Positions 37,036 to 48,400 of a DNA stretch of 64,000 bases are shown one piece after another (the stretch's first letter is position 1; every line of letters begins with the position of its first letter). Below the pieces are notes generated by a model that saw only the letters and a program-made list of their open reading frames with translations, was not told the DNA's origin and did not search any database. The translations under genes and the position numbers were made by a program. Source of the DNA: Pseudomonadota bacterium (lineage in GTDB: Bacteria; Desulfobacterota; Desulfobulbia; Desulfobulbales; Desulfocapsaceae). The DNA lies in the NCBI GenBank assembly GCA_018821985.1, contig JAHJKP010000026.1, forward strand, positions 124,001 to 188,000. The letters are read 5' to 3'.

Positions 37036-38307
37036 TTACATGATTTTTTTCACCAACATCTTCATACGTCCAAACATTGAAGAGTCACCACTTATTCTCT
37101 GCACCCGATGTTTACGACCATACATGACCAGACCGACAGCAGTCGTACAGCGCGGGGTATGAACCTCTTCAACACGCCCTCCAATCTTCACCGGATAGCC
37201 GATCCGTACCGGCAAATCAAATATCTGCTCGGCAAGATCCACCAGATTGGCAAGTAAAGCGGTACCACCAGTAATGACTACCCCGCCGTGGATCTTATTT
37301 TTTTTCCCGGAGTGAATAAGTTCCTGGTTAACCATTTCCAGAATTTCCACTATACGGGCCTGCAAAATATCCACCAGGACCTTCTGGGTCACCTTACGTG
37401 GTTCCCGATCGCCTACAGTCGGCACGTCAACCACGTGATTCGGTTTGATCATAGAGGCAATGGCACTGCCGTAATCCTCCTTTAAGCGCTCAGCCTCCTG
37501 GAGTGGCGTCCTTAATCCCACCGACAGATCGTTGGTCAGGTTATGTCCACCAAGCCCTATTTCACAGGTGTGCCTTATGGTCCCGTCACAGAAAACTGCC
37601 AGATCCGTCGTGCCACCCCCGATATCAACAAGGGCCACCCCCAGTTCCATCTCATCGGCACTGAGCACGGCATAGGCTGAGGCGATGGATTCCAGCACCA
37701 TATCCAACACCTCCAGGCCTGCTTTCCGACAACAGGTATAAAGATTATGCACGGCAGCCATGTCAGCGGTCACAATGTGTACATTGGTAACGAGACGAAC
37801 CCCGGTCATCCCCAGGGGATTCTGAATTCCAGTATGATCATCCACCATATACTCCTGAGGCAGGACATGGATAATCTGCTGGTTTTCAGAGATCTTCACG
37901 GTCTTGGCCGCCACAATCACATCTTCAACATCCGCCTCTTTGATCTCTCTACCGTTAATGGCCAGAATTCCGGGACTGTTGAACCCTTTAATGTGATTAC
38001 CGGCAATCCCAACGTAGACAGTATGCAGTTCGCATCCGGCCGCCTCTTCCGCCTGCTCCACGGCCTGCCGTATAGACTTGACGGTGGACTCGATATTGAC
38101 CACAATCCCTTTTTTCAAACCCACTGAGGGCGCAGTACCGACACCGATGATATCCACCCCATCATCGAAGACCTCACCCACGACGCAGCATATCTTCGTG
38201 GTTCCAATATCGAGCCCAGCCACGACCTCACCTGGTGCCCGTTTCTCAGAATCCTGCTCAACCTCAACTACTGGTTCTATCTCATTCATTTCATTTATTT
38301 CATTCAT
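37036..38307 (-). CDS. ftsA: Cell division actin-like protein FtsA
   Basis: This 423-residue ATPase tethers FtsZ to the membrane. Actin-fold motifs are VAGLDIGTTKICCVVGE (~29-45), the 1C domain with VGIAGNHIKGFNSPG, ALVDIGGGTTDLAVF, the SHS2-type insert and VVITGGTALL. The C-terminal FGRMKMLVKKIM is a plausible amphipathic membrane-targeting helix. The N-terminus carries a micro-repeat (MNEINEMNEIE), so several ATG codons within 18 bases are possible starts. It begins six bases after the ftsQ stop. Confidence 0.96.
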   Translation of the reverse strand: MNEINEMNEIEPVVEVEQDSEKRAPGEVVAGLDIGTTKICCVVGEVFDDGVDIIGVGTAPSVGLKKGIVVNIESTVKSIRQAVEQAEEAAGCELHTVYVGIAGNHIKGFNSPGILAINGREIKEADVEDVIVAAKTVKISENQQIIHVLPQEYMVDDHTGIQNPLGMTGVRLVTNVHIVTADMAAVHNLYTCCRKAGLEVLDMVLESIASAYAVLSADEMELGVALVDIGGGTTDLAVFCDGTIRHTCEIGLGGHNLTNDLSVGLRTPLQEAERLKEDYGSAIASMIKPNHVVDVPTVGDREPRKVTQKVLVDILQARIVEILEMVNQELIHSGKKNKIHGGVVITGGTALLANLVDLAEQIFDLPVRIGYPVKIGGRVEEVHTPRCTTAVGLVMYGRKHRVQRISGDSSMFGRMKMLVKKIM

Positions 38308-38313
38308 CAGTTT

Positions 38314-39384
38314 TCAACCCGATCCGCTGTGTGCCACCAGCACCTTATTCTCCAAATAATCCATACGGATATACGCAACATCTGCAATGGTCATTCCCTG
38401 CTCTGTCTCTTTATACAAAATCTCCAACACTCTTTTTAAACGACTATATTTCGTTCTGACAGCACCGAAACCAAAATAAATGGGAAAGGGGTAATCCGCC
38501 AGATATATGGTCATCCCCGCATCTCGGTCAACATGGATCTCAGAAAGATTCTGGAGGGGAAGATTAGGATTATTTTGTCTGACAAGTTTGAGCAAGGTCA
38601 ATGCCTCACTGATCATCTCCGATCGACCGCCATCGCCACTTCCGCTATCCCTGTCTCGAACGGCATTAGACCTTCCCTGGCCGTTATCTTCCTTTGCCTC
38701 GAGGCCGGTTATAACCGGGAGATCCATATCCTGGCCCGGCTCAACCGGCGCAAACACAACTCCGCTCTTATCCAAATAAAAAAACTGCTTACCACCAGGG
38801 ACATCCTGAGCAATCAAGGCCTCAGCCGCATATTCCTTAATAGAGACTACAACCACATCGGGCCAGTCACGCTTAACCTCTACCGCCGCTATCCATGGGT
38901 GCGCTCTGAGAATGGCCGCAATATGTTCCGGATTAAGTCTGAGCAGACTGGCTTGGTACCTGATGCCGGTAAGCTCACGAATCAAGGCAGGAGAGGTCTT
39001 CCGACAACCGTTAATACTAATTTCCTGAATCTTGAAAATGTTCATGCCTGACACAGCATTCACCAAGGGTGAATAAGCCAGGAAGACTAAGGATACGACA
39101 AAAACCAGAAGGCATACGGGTATCAGCCCCCTCGGGGTCCTCCTTTTTGCCATAACGGGAACCCGATTCAAATCCTTACGTCTGGCCGATCGCTTAAACA
39201 GTGATCGTATCCTGCTGACTATCCCGCCACGTTTCTGATCTTGAACAGCAGACCTGGAAGTAAACACAGGTTGAGTCCCACGGCCCGCAATGCCACCACG
39301 AACACTTCTGTTCCTCTTCTTAGGTAAACGAAAGAGAGAACCTATATTTTTCAAGGCATTCAGCACGTTTTTTAAGCCCTTCAC
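38314..39384 (-). CDS. ftsQ: Cell division protein FtsQ/DivIB
   Basis: This 356-residue bitopic protein has a long basic cytoplasmic N-terminus (~1-88), one helix near 90-108 (LIPVCLLVFVVSLVFLAY), and a periplasmic POTRA domain starting FKIQEISINGCRKTSPALI. The beta domain with YLDKSGVVFAP follows. An insertion of ~30 polar residues (EDNGQGRSNAVRDRDSGSG) is unusual. In other bacteria FtsQ recruits FtsB/FtsL and hence FtsWI, which makes its partners here of special interest. It sits between murB and ftsA in normal dcw order. Confidence 0.9.
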   Translation of the reverse strand: MKGLKNVLNALKNIGSLFRLPKKRNRSVRGGIAGRGTQPVFTSRSAVQDQKRGGIVSRIRSLFKRSARRKDLNRVPVMAKRRTPRGLIPVCLLVFVVSLVFLAYSPLVNAVSGMNIFKIQEISINGCRKTSPALIRELTGIRYQASLLRLNPEHIAAILRAHPWIAAVEVKRDWPDVVVVSIKEYAAEALIAQDVPGGKQFFYLDKSGVVFAPVEPGQDMDLPVITGLEAKEDNGQGRSNAVRDRDSGSGDGGRSEMISEALTLLKLVRQNNPNLPLQNLSEIHVDRDAGMTIYLADYPFPIYFGFGAVRTKYSRLKRVLEILYKETEQGMTIADVAYIRMDYLENKVLVAHSGSG

Positions 39385-39401
39385 GAGACGTCAATAAACA
39401 T

Positions 39402-40334
39402 TCAGAGAAAATGTACTTCCGGTTCAAGCACAATTCCACTGTCCTCCTGGACCTTGGCCCGTACTTTTTCCATCAACCCTATAACATCGGCGGCCGTAGC
39501 CCCACCACTATTCACCAGAAAATTAGCATGAACGGGTGACACCATAGCACCGCCGACCCTGAGTCCCTTCAGACCACTGGCCTCTATAAGGCGGCCGGCA
39601 GCGTCTCCTTTCGGATTCTTAAAAAAAGATCCGGCATTGGGCTCTCCCTTAGGTTGCTTTATCCGGCGCTTTGCACGATACGACTGACAGAGGTTTCGTA
39701 TCTGTTCCTGATCCGCCACCACACAGTGTAATTCAACCCCTACCACCACCCGATCCTTTTCTGTACGATAATGATCATGCCAGGATCTATAGCCAAATTC
39801 GAGATCTGCCCGCGGCAGAGTACAGACTTGACCTGATGAGCTGACACAAGTGACGGAAACAAGAACCTCAGCCAGTTCACGCCCCCAGGCCCCGGCGTTC
39901 ATGATCACCGCGCCCCCAATCGTCCCCGGAATTCCAGCCGCAAATTCGACTCCTGAAAGCGACTGATCCACGCACCAGTCAACAAGACGGGTAAGGCTGC
40001 ATGCGGCTCCAACCTGGATGACAGCCCCGCCATTCTCTACTCCATCTCTACGGCTAATAGAAGTAAATCCTTTGCCCAAAACAAGAACGACCCCATCAAA
40101 TCCGGTATCACTCACCAAGAGGTTGGTTCCCCGACCAATAACACGCCACTCGATCTTCTGCTCCTTGAAAAACACAAGCAATCGTTGAAGCTCTGCAAGT
40201 TCCTCGACCGTAATCAAGGCTGCAGCAGGACCACCTATAGCAAAGGAGGTATAACCTTTCAATGGGCAATCCCATAGTACAGGGCTGCTTACCAGCGACG
40301 CCAGCTCCTTCTTCAGTTCACTATCCATAGCCAT
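39402..40334 (-). CDS. murB: UDP-N-acetylenolpyruvoylglucosamine reductase
   Basis: This 310-residue FAD enzyme makes UDP-N-acetylmuramate. Motifs include TSFAIGGPAAALI, VIGRGTNLLVSDTGFDGVVL, GVEFAAGIPGTIGGAVIMNAGAWG, FGYRSW and the catalytic Ser region PNAGSFFKNP, with C-terminal EPEVHFL. The short length marks a type IIb-like MurB. The ATG follows the murC stop with no gap; a second ATG is two codons later. It is in the dcw operon. Confidence 0.96.
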   Translation of the reverse strand: MAMDSELKKELASLVSSPVLWDCPLKGYTSFAIGGPAAALITVEELAELQRLLVFFKEQKIEWRVIGRGTNLLVSDTGFDGVVLVLGKGFTSISRRDGVENGGAVIQVGAACSLTRLVDWCVDQSLSGVEFAAGIPGTIGGAVIMNAGAWGRELAEVLVSVTCVSSSGQVCTLPRADLEFGYRSWHDHYRTEKDRVVVGVELHCVVADQEQIRNLCQSYRAKRRIKQPKGEPNAGSFFKNPKGDAAGRLIEASGLKGLRVGGAMVSPVHANFLVNSGGATAADVIGLMEKVRAKVQEDSGIVLEPEVHFL

Positions 40335-41714
40335 CTATGATTTTCCAAGCAGGTCCAGCAGATCTTCCCCGGCCCTCACAATATTGCCGGCACCGAGGGT
40401 CAGCACCAGATCATCCTTAACCAGCAGGGGCAACAACGCCTCAGCCAGCCCTTCCACCGCCGGAATCAATTGGGTGTGACGCTGCCCATGCTGCTTAATA
40501 TCCAGCAACAAATTCTCACTGCTGACCCCGGGAATCGGCGTCTCACTGGCGGCATAGATATCTGTCATCACCAAGAAATCCGCCTGATGAAAAGCCGTCA
40601 GAAAGTCCTTGTACAGGGCCTCGGTCCGTGTATAACGATGGGGCTGGAACAGGACCACGAGCCGTTTTTCCGGCCAGGCCTCTTTGATGGCAGACAAGGT
40701 TGCCCTGATCTCAGTGGGATGATGGCCATAATCATCAATGATCGTGATGCCATGTGATTCCCCTTTCAACTGCATCCGGCGCTGCACCCCCTCGAAACTG
40801 CCGAGCGCCCCGGCAATAACTGCAAAAGAGATTTCCAATTCAAGCCCCACACAGACTGCGGCCAACGCATTATAAACATTATGACGGCCCGGCAGAGAAA
40901 GGTGAATCTCACCTAGTTGTGTGTCACCCTTCTTGACCACAAAGCGGGTCCTTCCCCCTGCCGCCTCCAACTGCTCCGCATGTACATCAGCCTGAGCCGT
41001 GAGTCCATAGGTGATCATTCTTTTTCTGATCTCAGGCAGAAGATCGGTAATATTGGCATCATCAAGACAAAGAATCACCGCACCATAAAAGGGGATCTTA
41101 TCGATGAATTCCATGAACACCGACTTAATATGGTCAATGTCACGATAATAATCAAGATGTTCCAGATCAATATTGGTGATCACCTCAAGTACGGGAGAGA
41201 GCTTGAGAAAGGAGCCATCACTCTCATCGGCCTCAGCCACCAGAAATTCGCCTTCCCCGAGTTTGGCATTGCCGCCCAGGCTGTCAACCTTGCCGCCGAC
41301 AACAATAGTTGGATCAAGTCCGGCCCGAGTCAGCATCCAGCTGACCATGGAGGTAGTGGAGGTCTTGCCGTGACTGCCGGCAATGGCAATTCCAAATTTC
41401 TTCAGACGCATCAACTCGGCCAACATCTCCGCCCGCTGGATCACGGGAATACCCGCTTCATGTGCAGCCACTACCTCCGGATTAGTCACGGCAATGGCCG
41501 ATGATGTCACCACTACATCGGCACCACTCACCCACTGTCCCTGATGACCGGTATAAATCATTCCGCCAAGAGATGCCAGATTGGCAGTAATGGCAGAACT
41601 GTAGAGATCAGAACCTGAGACCTTGTATCTCAGGTTCAATAACAGTTCAGCAATACCGCTCATGCCGATACCGCCGATGCCGACAAAATGAATATGTTTA
41701 GTTTTCTTATACAT
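40335..41714 (-). CDS. murC: UDP-N-acetylmuramate-L-alanine ligase
   Basis: This 459-residue Mur ligase adds L-Ala to UDP-MurNAc. The N-terminal HFVGIGGIGMSGIAELL, ATP loop IAGSHGKTSTTSM, VAEADESDGSFL, NIDLEHLDYY and DDYGHHPTEI are all diagnostic of MurC. It starts nine bases after the murG stop, and the murB ATG directly abuts its TAG stop, consistent with tight translational coupling in the dcw operon. Confidence 0.97.
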   Translation of the reverse strand: MYKKTKHIHFVGIGGIGMSGIAELLLNLRYKVSGSDLYSSAITANLASLGGMIYTGHQGQWVSGADVVVTSSAIAVTNPEVVAAHEAGIPVIQRAEMLAELMRLKKFGIAIAGSHGKTSTTSMVSWMLTRAGLDPTIVVGGKVDSLGGNAKLGEGEFLVAEADESDGSFLKLSPVLEVITNIDLEHLDYYRDIDHIKSVFMEFIDKIPFYGAVILCLDDANITDLLPEIRKRMITYGLTAQADVHAEQLEAAGGRTRFVVKKGDTQLGEIHLSLPGRHNVYNALAAVCVGLELEISFAVIAGALGSFEGVQRRMQLKGESHGITIIDDYGHHPTEIRATLSAIKEAWPEKRLVVLFQPHRYTRTEALYKDFLTAFHQADFLVMTDIYAASETPIPGVSSENLLLDIKQHGQRHTQLIPAVEGLAEALLPLLVKDDLVLTLGAGNIVRAGEDLLDLLGKS

Positions 41715-41723
41715 GATGAATTA

Positions 41724-42884
41724 TCAGTTGGTTATCAGTTCCAAACAAACATCGACTATCCTTTCTGCGGCATCAGGCCGTGCCATGGAGTGCATGGCCT
41801 CGGCCATCTCCTGCAGCCGTCCAAGATTGCTGACAAGAGCAGCCAGGGCCTCTGCCAGTTTCCTGCCCGTCAGTTCCCGCTCCACTAAGACCACGGCCCC
41901 ACCACTGTCAGCATAATAGCGACCATTCCTGTATTGATGGTCATCAGCGGCAAAGGGATAAGGGATCAGCAGCGCAGGTTTTCCCAGAACTGCCAACTCG
42001 GCAAGGGTGGTGGCGCCAGCCCTTGAGACCAGCAAATCACTTTTACCATAAATCTCTGCCATATCGGTAAAAAAAGCTGCCACCGTGGCCTTGATTCCGG
42101 CCTGCTCATAGGCCAACCGCACCATTTCCTGATCCGCGGCGCCTGTCTGATGGATAACCTCTATCCCTGCTGGCAGGATCTTGCCATAATTGGTCAAGGC
42201 AGCCACCATCAGTTCATTGACCCGGTGCGCTCCCAAGCTGCCCCCCAGGATCAGAATTGTTACCTTATCACCGATTATCCTGGGCGGTCGCTCTTCCGCC
42301 ATCCCTGGAGCGTGCGCCACTGGGCCGTCCTTAGCCTGAGACTTCCCTGCCAGTTCCAGGATCTGACGACGGACAGGATTACCGGTCAACACCGTTTTTC
42401 CTGCCGGGAAAAAGGCCTCACTGCCGGGGAGTGAAAGACAGATCCTGGTGGCCAGGCCACCTAATTTTCTATTGGCTAACCCCGGCACCGAATTCTGTTC
42501 ATGAATCACGGTTGGAAGTCCCAGAATTTTTGCTGCAACCACCACCGGTCCCGTCACATAGCCGCCGACACCCACTACTAGATGCGGATGAAAACGGATG
42601 ATATGCCAGAGGGCCTCCACCAAGGAGAGCGGAAGTAGAACCAGGGCCTGAAGCAGAGCCAAGGCCCCCTTTCCCTTTAATCCCTGGCAATGGATGGTCC
42701 TGGTACTGAAGCCATAATGGGCAAGGCTGCTCTTATCCATCTTCCGGCGCGTTCCCACAAAAAGTATCTCGGTATCTGGAAAACGACGGCACATGGCCTC
42801 TGCTGTGGCAATGGCCGGGAAAAGATGTCCCCCGGTCCCACCACCGGTAAGCAGCAGCCGTATGGGTTCCCGCCTCTTCCCCAT
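41724..42884 (-). CDS. murG: Lipid II-forming GlcNAc transferase MurG
   Basis: This 386-residue peripheral membrane glycosyltransferase converts lipid I to lipid II. The G-loop TGGGTGGHLFPAIATAEA lies near residues 12-29, with GVGGYVTGP, HEQNSVPGLANR, ILGGSLGAHRVNE and SRAGATTLAELAVLGKPALLIPYPFA. The ATG at 42884 overlaps the murD stop as TGATG and gives the normal N-terminus; a longer frame to 42905 exists. In most bacteria ftsW lies between murD and murG, but here there is no room for it. Confidence 0.96.
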   Translation of the reverse strand: MGKRREPIRLLLTGGGTGGHLFPAIATAEAMCRRFPDTEILFVGTRRKMDKSSLAHYGFSTRTIHCQGLKGKGALALLQALVLLPLSLVEALWHIIRFHPHLVVGVGGYVTGPVVVAAKILGLPTVIHEQNSVPGLANRKLGGLATRICLSLPGSEAFFPAGKTVLTGNPVRRQILELAGKSQAKDGPVAHAPGMAEERPPRIIGDKVTILILGGSLGAHRVNELMVAALTNYGKILPAGIEVIHQTGAADQEMVRLAYEQAGIKATVAAFFTDMAEIYGKSDLLVSRAGATTLAELAVLGKPALLIPYPFAADDHQYRNGRYYADSGGAVVLVERELTGRKLAEALAALVSNLGRLQEMAEAMHSMARPDAAERIVDVCLELITN

Positions 42885-44326
42885 CAGGTACCACCATCCT
42901 GGCATGCCACAGGCCCTGACTGGTCAATCACCCTTTGTACTGCCGCCGCAAAGACCCGGCCCCGATGGCCATAATTCTCAAACATATCAAAACTGGCACA
43001 GGCAGGGGAAAGCAGCACCGTATCCCCAGCTCTGGCAATGGAAGCCGCCAGCAGCACCGCCTCTTCCATTGAGCAGGCCTTTCGCTGCTCCGTCACCCCT
43101 GCCAGGGCCTGGGCAATCAGCTCAGCGGCCTCACCGATCAGAATCAGACAGCGCACCTTGCGAGCGACACTCTCTTGCAGCAGGCTATAATCATCGCCCT
43201 TGTCACGGCCGCCGGCAATAAGGATCACGTTCCCCTTAAAATTTTCCAGGGCGCTGAGAACGGCTCCGGTATTAGTGGCCTTGGAGTCATCATAATAAGA
43301 GACCCCGGCAGCCTTCCCCACGAAGGCCATTCGATGAGCCGCCACCTGAAAGGCAGACAGACCCTGCACTATCCTCTCCTGCGTACAACCCAAGCTGCGG
43401 ACGGCAAGAATGGCAGCTGCACTATTCAATGCACCTGTGGCTGTATCAAGCTTGGAGCCCGTAAGGTCATAACGCTCTTCGCGTCCCTGCCACAAAAGCA
43501 TAACGCTATGATCTTCAATCCGCGCCTGACAGTCCCGGCCATGCCCGAAAAGCAGCTGCCGCTGTCCCCCACCAAGGCCCGGCAACATCTCTCGACAATA
43601 GTGATCATCACCGCTGAGAATTGCCGTGTCACTCTGTCCCTGCCCGGAAAAAATATTCATCTTGGCCGCTGCATAGCAATCCATGCTACCGTGGCGGTCC
43701 AGATGATCCGGGGTCACATTGAGTAGGATCGCCACATCGGCCTTAAAGTCCCCTGCTGCCTCCAACTGAAAACTTGACAGTTCAAGAACCAGCACATCAA
43801 TATCTTCAGGATTATTGAGATAATCAAAAAGCGATGTGCCGATATTGCCACCGACAAAAACCTTTTTCCCGGCCCCTTGCAGCAACTCGCCAATCAGGGC
43901 AGTCACAGTGGTCTTACCATTGGTGCCGGTGATGGCAACTACCGGTTTGTTGATGAGCGGCGCAGCCACAGCCAATTCACCCAGCACCGGAATTTTAAGG
44001 GCTCGAAGCTGCTGCAGGATCTCCAGATCCCGACTGATTCCGGGACTAACCAGAATTTTATCAGCCTGTCTGAGAAAGGCCAGGGTATGACCACCACACT
44101 CGTATTCCACCCCATATTCTGCCAAAAAGGCCAGATCTGCTGCCGGCAACAGATGAGCGGCCCTGGTGTCAGACACCAAAACCCTCACTCCGTGTAACGC
44201 CAGATAACGTACCGCGGCCCGGCCTGAGACTCCCAGCCCCATCACCGCGACGCAAGGAATGGACGCTCCCGGGATGGATGAAGAGGGAGCGTGACTGCCG
44301 ACTGCCTTGTTACCTTGCCTGGTCAT
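42884..44326 (-). CDS. murD: UDP-N-acetylmuramoylalanine-D-glutamate ligase
   Basis: This 480-residue Mur ligase adds D-Glu. Motifs are VMGLGVSGRAAVRYL, the ATP loop ITGTNGKTTVTAL, LELSSFQLE, NVTPDHLDRHGSM, YYDDSKATNTGAV and LSPACASFDMFENYGHRG. Its ATG overlaps the mraY stop (TGATG) and its own stop overlaps the murG start, so three genes are translationally linked. The N-terminus has a ~25-residue polar extension before the Rossmann fold. Confidence 0.96.
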   Translation of the reverse strand: MTRQGNKAVGSHAPSSSIPGASIPCVAVMGLGVSGRAAVRYLALHGVRVLVSDTRAAHLLPAADLAFLAEYGVEYECGGHTLAFLRQADKILVSPGISRDLEILQQLRALKIPVLGELAVAAPLINKPVVAITGTNGKTTVTALIGELLQGAGKKVFVGGNIGTSLFDYLNNPEDIDVLVLELSSFQLEAAGDFKADVAILLNVTPDHLDRHGSMDCYAAAKMNIFSGQGQSDTAILSGDDHYCREMLPGLGGGQRQLLFGHGRDCQARIEDHSVMLLWQGREERYDLTGSKLDTATGALNSAAAILAVRSLGCTQERIVQGLSAFQVAAHRMAFVGKAAGVSYYDDSKATNTGAVLSALENFKGNVILIAGGRDKGDDYSLLQESVARKVRCLILIGEAAELIAQALAGVTEQRKACSMEEAVLLAASIARAGDTVLLSPACASFDMFENYGHRGRVFAAAVQRVIDQSGPVACQDGGT

Positions 44327-45405
44327 CAACGCAGCTTCAAAGTGGCAACGGCAATAAGGCCCAGGATCACAGAAACAATCCAGAACCTGACCACCACCTT
44401 TGGTTCATGCCAGCCTTTTTTCTCAAAATGATGATGAAAAGGTGCCATAAGGAAGATCCGTTTGCCATTGGTCATCTTAAAATACCCCACCTGCAAGATG
44501 ACGGATAGCGCCTCCATAACAAAGATTCCACCGACAATGGCCAACAGAATCTCCTGTTTGATAATGATAGCCACCGAACCCAAGGCACCTCCCAAGGCCA
44601 GCGATCCAACGTCACCCATAAAGATCTGGGCTGGATAGGCATTAAACCACAGAAATCCAAGAGACGCCCCGACCATCGCCCCGCAAAAGATCGCCAGCTC
44701 GCCTGCTCCCGGCACAAAGGGAATTTGCAGATACTCCGCCAGCACGGTATGTCCGGCCAGATAAGAAAAGATAAGATAAACCGATCCGGAGATAACCGTT
44801 GGGCCAGTGGCAAGACCATCAAGACCGTCGGTAAGATTTACCGCATTCGAAGCTCCAACAATGACCACTACCGCAAAGACAACATAAAACCAGCCAAGAT
44901 CAGGATGAATATTTTTAAAAAAAGGCACACTTAACTGCCCGTCAAATCCTGGATGGAGAAGCACAAAAAGGCCAACCACGGAAGCACCGCCAATCTGCAG
45001 GATCAGTTTTCCTCTGGCACTCAGCCCTTTGCTGTTTTTCTTGCGCACCTTCTTCAGATCGTCAATTGCCCCAATCATGCCGAAAAACAGGGACACAAAG
45101 AGCAACAGCCACACCAATGAACTGTCCAGCCTGGCCCACAGCAGCGTCGAGCAGGTAATGGCAGAGAGAATCAGCACCCCACCCATGGTGGGCACTCCCT
45201 GCTTTGCCAGATGGGTTTCCGGCCCGTCATCCCGTACCACCTGTCCAATCTGAAAACGGCGCAGAGCCCTGATAAACATTGGTCCCAGGATAATCATCAG
45301 CAGAAAGGCAGTCACCGCGCCGCCGATGGAACGGACGGTGATATAGCGGAAGATATTAAAACCGCTGAAAGCCGTATGCAGTGGATAGAGAAGATGGTAA
45401 AGCAT
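44326..45405 (-). CDS. mraY: Phospho-MurNAc-pentapeptide translocase MraY
   Basis: This 359-residue polytopic inner-membrane enzyme (about ten helices) transfers phospho-MurNAc-pentapeptide to undecaprenyl phosphate to form lipid I. Signature segments are [64 protein letters not shown] and the His loop [15 protein letters not shown]. The length matches the E. coli protein. It lies 78 bases downstream of the murEF fusion. Confidence 0.97.
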   Translation of the reverse strand: MLYHLLYPLHTAFSGFNIFRYITVRSIGGAVTAFLLMIILGPMFIRALRRFQIGQVVRDDGPETHLAKQGVPTMGGVLILSAITCSTLLWARLDSSLVWLLLFVSLFFGMIGAIDDLKKVRKKNSKGLSARGKLILQIGGASVVGLFVLLHPGFDGQLSVPFFKNIHPDLGWFYVVFAVVVIVGASNAVNLTDGLDGLATGPTVISGSVYLIFSYLAGHTVLAEYLQIPFVPGAGELAIFCGAMVGASLGFLWFNAYPAQIFMGDVGSLALGGALGSVAIIIKQEILLAIVGGIFVMEALSVILQVGYFKMTNGKRIFLMAPFHHHFEKKGWHEPKVVVRFWIVSVILGLIAVATLKLR

Positions 45406-45483
45406 AACTTACGAGTTTTTAGGGTTAATTTTTAAACAACTAAAGCTGTTAAGCCTGCAGGGATTTAGCTGACAGCCAAAAGT

Positions 45484-48400
45484 CTACAAACTATCCTGCA
45501 ACTGTTCTACCACATCTTCAAGGTGCATCCCCCTTGAACCTTTGACCAACAACCAATCACCCGCCTGTAACTGACGCGCGGCCAGAAGCTCTTCAATCCA
45601 GGCCACCGCATCCTTCTTCTCCTGAAAGACCCTGATCCGCTGACTGTCCATGCCTGCCATTCTCGCCCCGGTGGCTGTCTCTGCCGCAAAACTGCCGATC
45701 AGGGCCAGATAATCAATGAGCTGACCTGCCGCATACCCTCCCACTTCCCGATGGGCCTCAGCGCTGGTGGGTCCCAGTTCCAGCATATCTCCCAGGATGG
45801 CCACCCGCCTTCCTTTACCCTGCTGAGCAAGGGTCGTAAGACCTGCCCGCATTGAGGCCGGATTGGCATTATAAGTATCATTGAGAATATACAAATCCCC
45901 CTTGCCTTTGACAATCTGCATTCGTTTGTCAGCAGGCTGAAATGCAGCAAGACCTGACGCAATATCTCCGATGCCGAGGCCTGCAGCATGGGCAATAGCC
46001 GCTGCAGCCACAGCATTGGAGATATTATGAACACCCGGGACATGCAGGGTCGCAGAGATTGTCTCCAACGCAATATGGAGGACAAAGGTCTGGGCACTCG
46101 TTCCCTCATTCCCTAAGTCAGAAGCCCAGACCTGAGGTCTGTGACGCATACCTTCTTCAGCTGCTGCATAAAAAACCTTTTTCTGACAATACTTTTCAGC
46201 ACAGTTCCGCACATGGGGATCATCCAGATTAATCACCAGAGTACTGTCTTCGCCACTTCCGGCAAAAAGCTCTTCCTTAGCTCGGGCAACCCCTTCGATG
46301 GAGTGCAGCCCCTCGAGATGCGCGGCATGGACATTGACAATACAGGCGATATCAGGGTCAGCAATACGGACAAGCCTGTCAATCTCACCTGGCCGGTTCA
46401 TCCCCATCTCAAGAATAGCAGCTCTGTGGCCAGGATGAATGGGCAAGAGGGAGAGAGGCAAGCCGATAAGATTATTGAAATTGCCTCTGGTCTTCAACAC
46501 CTGATCAAAAGACGCCTGAGTCACGGGATTCAACCCCTGCCAATGCTGTTCAAAGATCGCCGCAGTCATCTCCTTGACCGTAGTCTTGCCACAACTACCC
46601 GTAATCCCCACCACCAACGGCCCACTGACCTCCTTCATCACCTGCCGCCGATATGCGGCCAGGTCGCCCAAGGCCTGTAACGTATCATCCACCAACAGAC
46701 AGGGAATGGCAGGACGCGCCTCTAAAGGAGTTTCCCGGCGAATCACAAGACATCCTGCCCCGGCAGAGGCTACCTGTTTCAGAAAATCATGGCCGTCAAA
46801 CCTCTCTCCGGCCAGGGCCACAAAGATATCACCCGCGACCACTTTCCGGCTGTCGGTGACCATTGATCCAAGAGAAGTTATTCCCATCCTCTCTCCAATC
46901 AGCTCACCGTGAGCTGCGAGACGAAGATTTTCAAGTCTCCAGCTGGTCAGTCCTTTTTTGGCCTCAAGACTGTCATCAAAGAAACGCGTACCATCCGGAC
47001 CAAGCTGATACCGTTCATGCCCTTTTCCAGCAATAAGCACAATATCATCGACCGTGGCCGCTGCAATGGCCAAGGATATCGCCTGGGCACGATCATGAAG
47101 CACCAGAAATCCCTTTTCATCTCCGGCCGAAGCCATGAGCCAGGAAGGTTCCCGTTCTTCCAGATCCGATAAGCGGACACCGGAGACAATCTGACCCACA
47201 ATCTCCTGGGGTGATTCACCCCGGGGATTATCGTCGGTGACCAGTACCACATCGCTGCAACGACCGGCGATCTCACCCATGATGGCCCGTTTCCCCTTGT
47301 CCCGGTCACCGCCGCAGCCAAAGACACAGATCAATCTCCGATGCGGAAGCCGGGAAAGAGTTGCTAAAACCTTTTCCAGGGCATCCGGGGTATGGGCATA
47401 ATCAACAAACACCGCTGGCCGGAAGTGCCTTTCCTTTTCTGCCGCCATTATCCGCTGCAGGCGTCCGGGCGCCCCGGATGCCTGCCCCAGCATCATAGAC
47501 AAAGCTTGTACCTCTACTCCCAGGGCCAGGCCAATTCCCAACACGGTCAACAGGTTTGCCACATTAAAATCACCCACCAGAGAAGTCGTAATCTGGATTT
47601 CATCTTCGGAAGTATGCAGGGTTATGCTGGTGGAATCCAAACCTGACTGGACACTCGAAGGATAAATATCACCGTTCCCGCCACACTGCCATACCTGAGC
47701 GCCCTGAGCTGCACACAAATCTAGCAGTTGTTGCGTCCTTTTTTCTTCCTCAGGATCACGACCTGCTATCCGGGTAATAACAGCCTTACCGCTCTTTTTC
47801 AGATGATCACGAAACAGGAGGGCCTTGGCGGCAAAATAATCATCCATGTCCTGATGATAGTCCAGATGGTCACGCGAGAGATTGGTAAAGGCAACCACAT
47901 CAAATTGCAGATCTCCAAGACGGCGCTGGACCAGGGCGTGGGAGGAAACCTCCATGATCACATGGGTCACACCGGCATCTGCCATCTGCCGTAGAAGAGA
48001 CTGGAGCAAGAGTGGTTCAGGTGTCGTGAAAGGGGCAGGAATCTCAATATCCTGTCCCCTGGCATCACGATAGCGATAGTTAATCGTGCCGATAACCCCA
48101 ACCGCCAGACCCAGCTGCCTCAGGACACTCTCAAGGAGATAACTGACCGTGGTCTTGCCATTGGTGCCGGTGACACCAACCAGGGTCAATCCCTGGGCCG
48201 GCTGGCCATACATATTAGCTGCAATCTGCGCATAGGCCAGATGGCTGTCCGCAACTACAATCACACACTGACTACAATCAGCAAACTGCTCTGGTCTCAC
48301 CCGGCCTTCTTCAACAACCAATACCGCACAGCCACGAGCGAAGGAGGGCTTAGTGTCACTCGCTCCAGAAACCGCCCCAGCGGAAGTACGACCACTGGCC

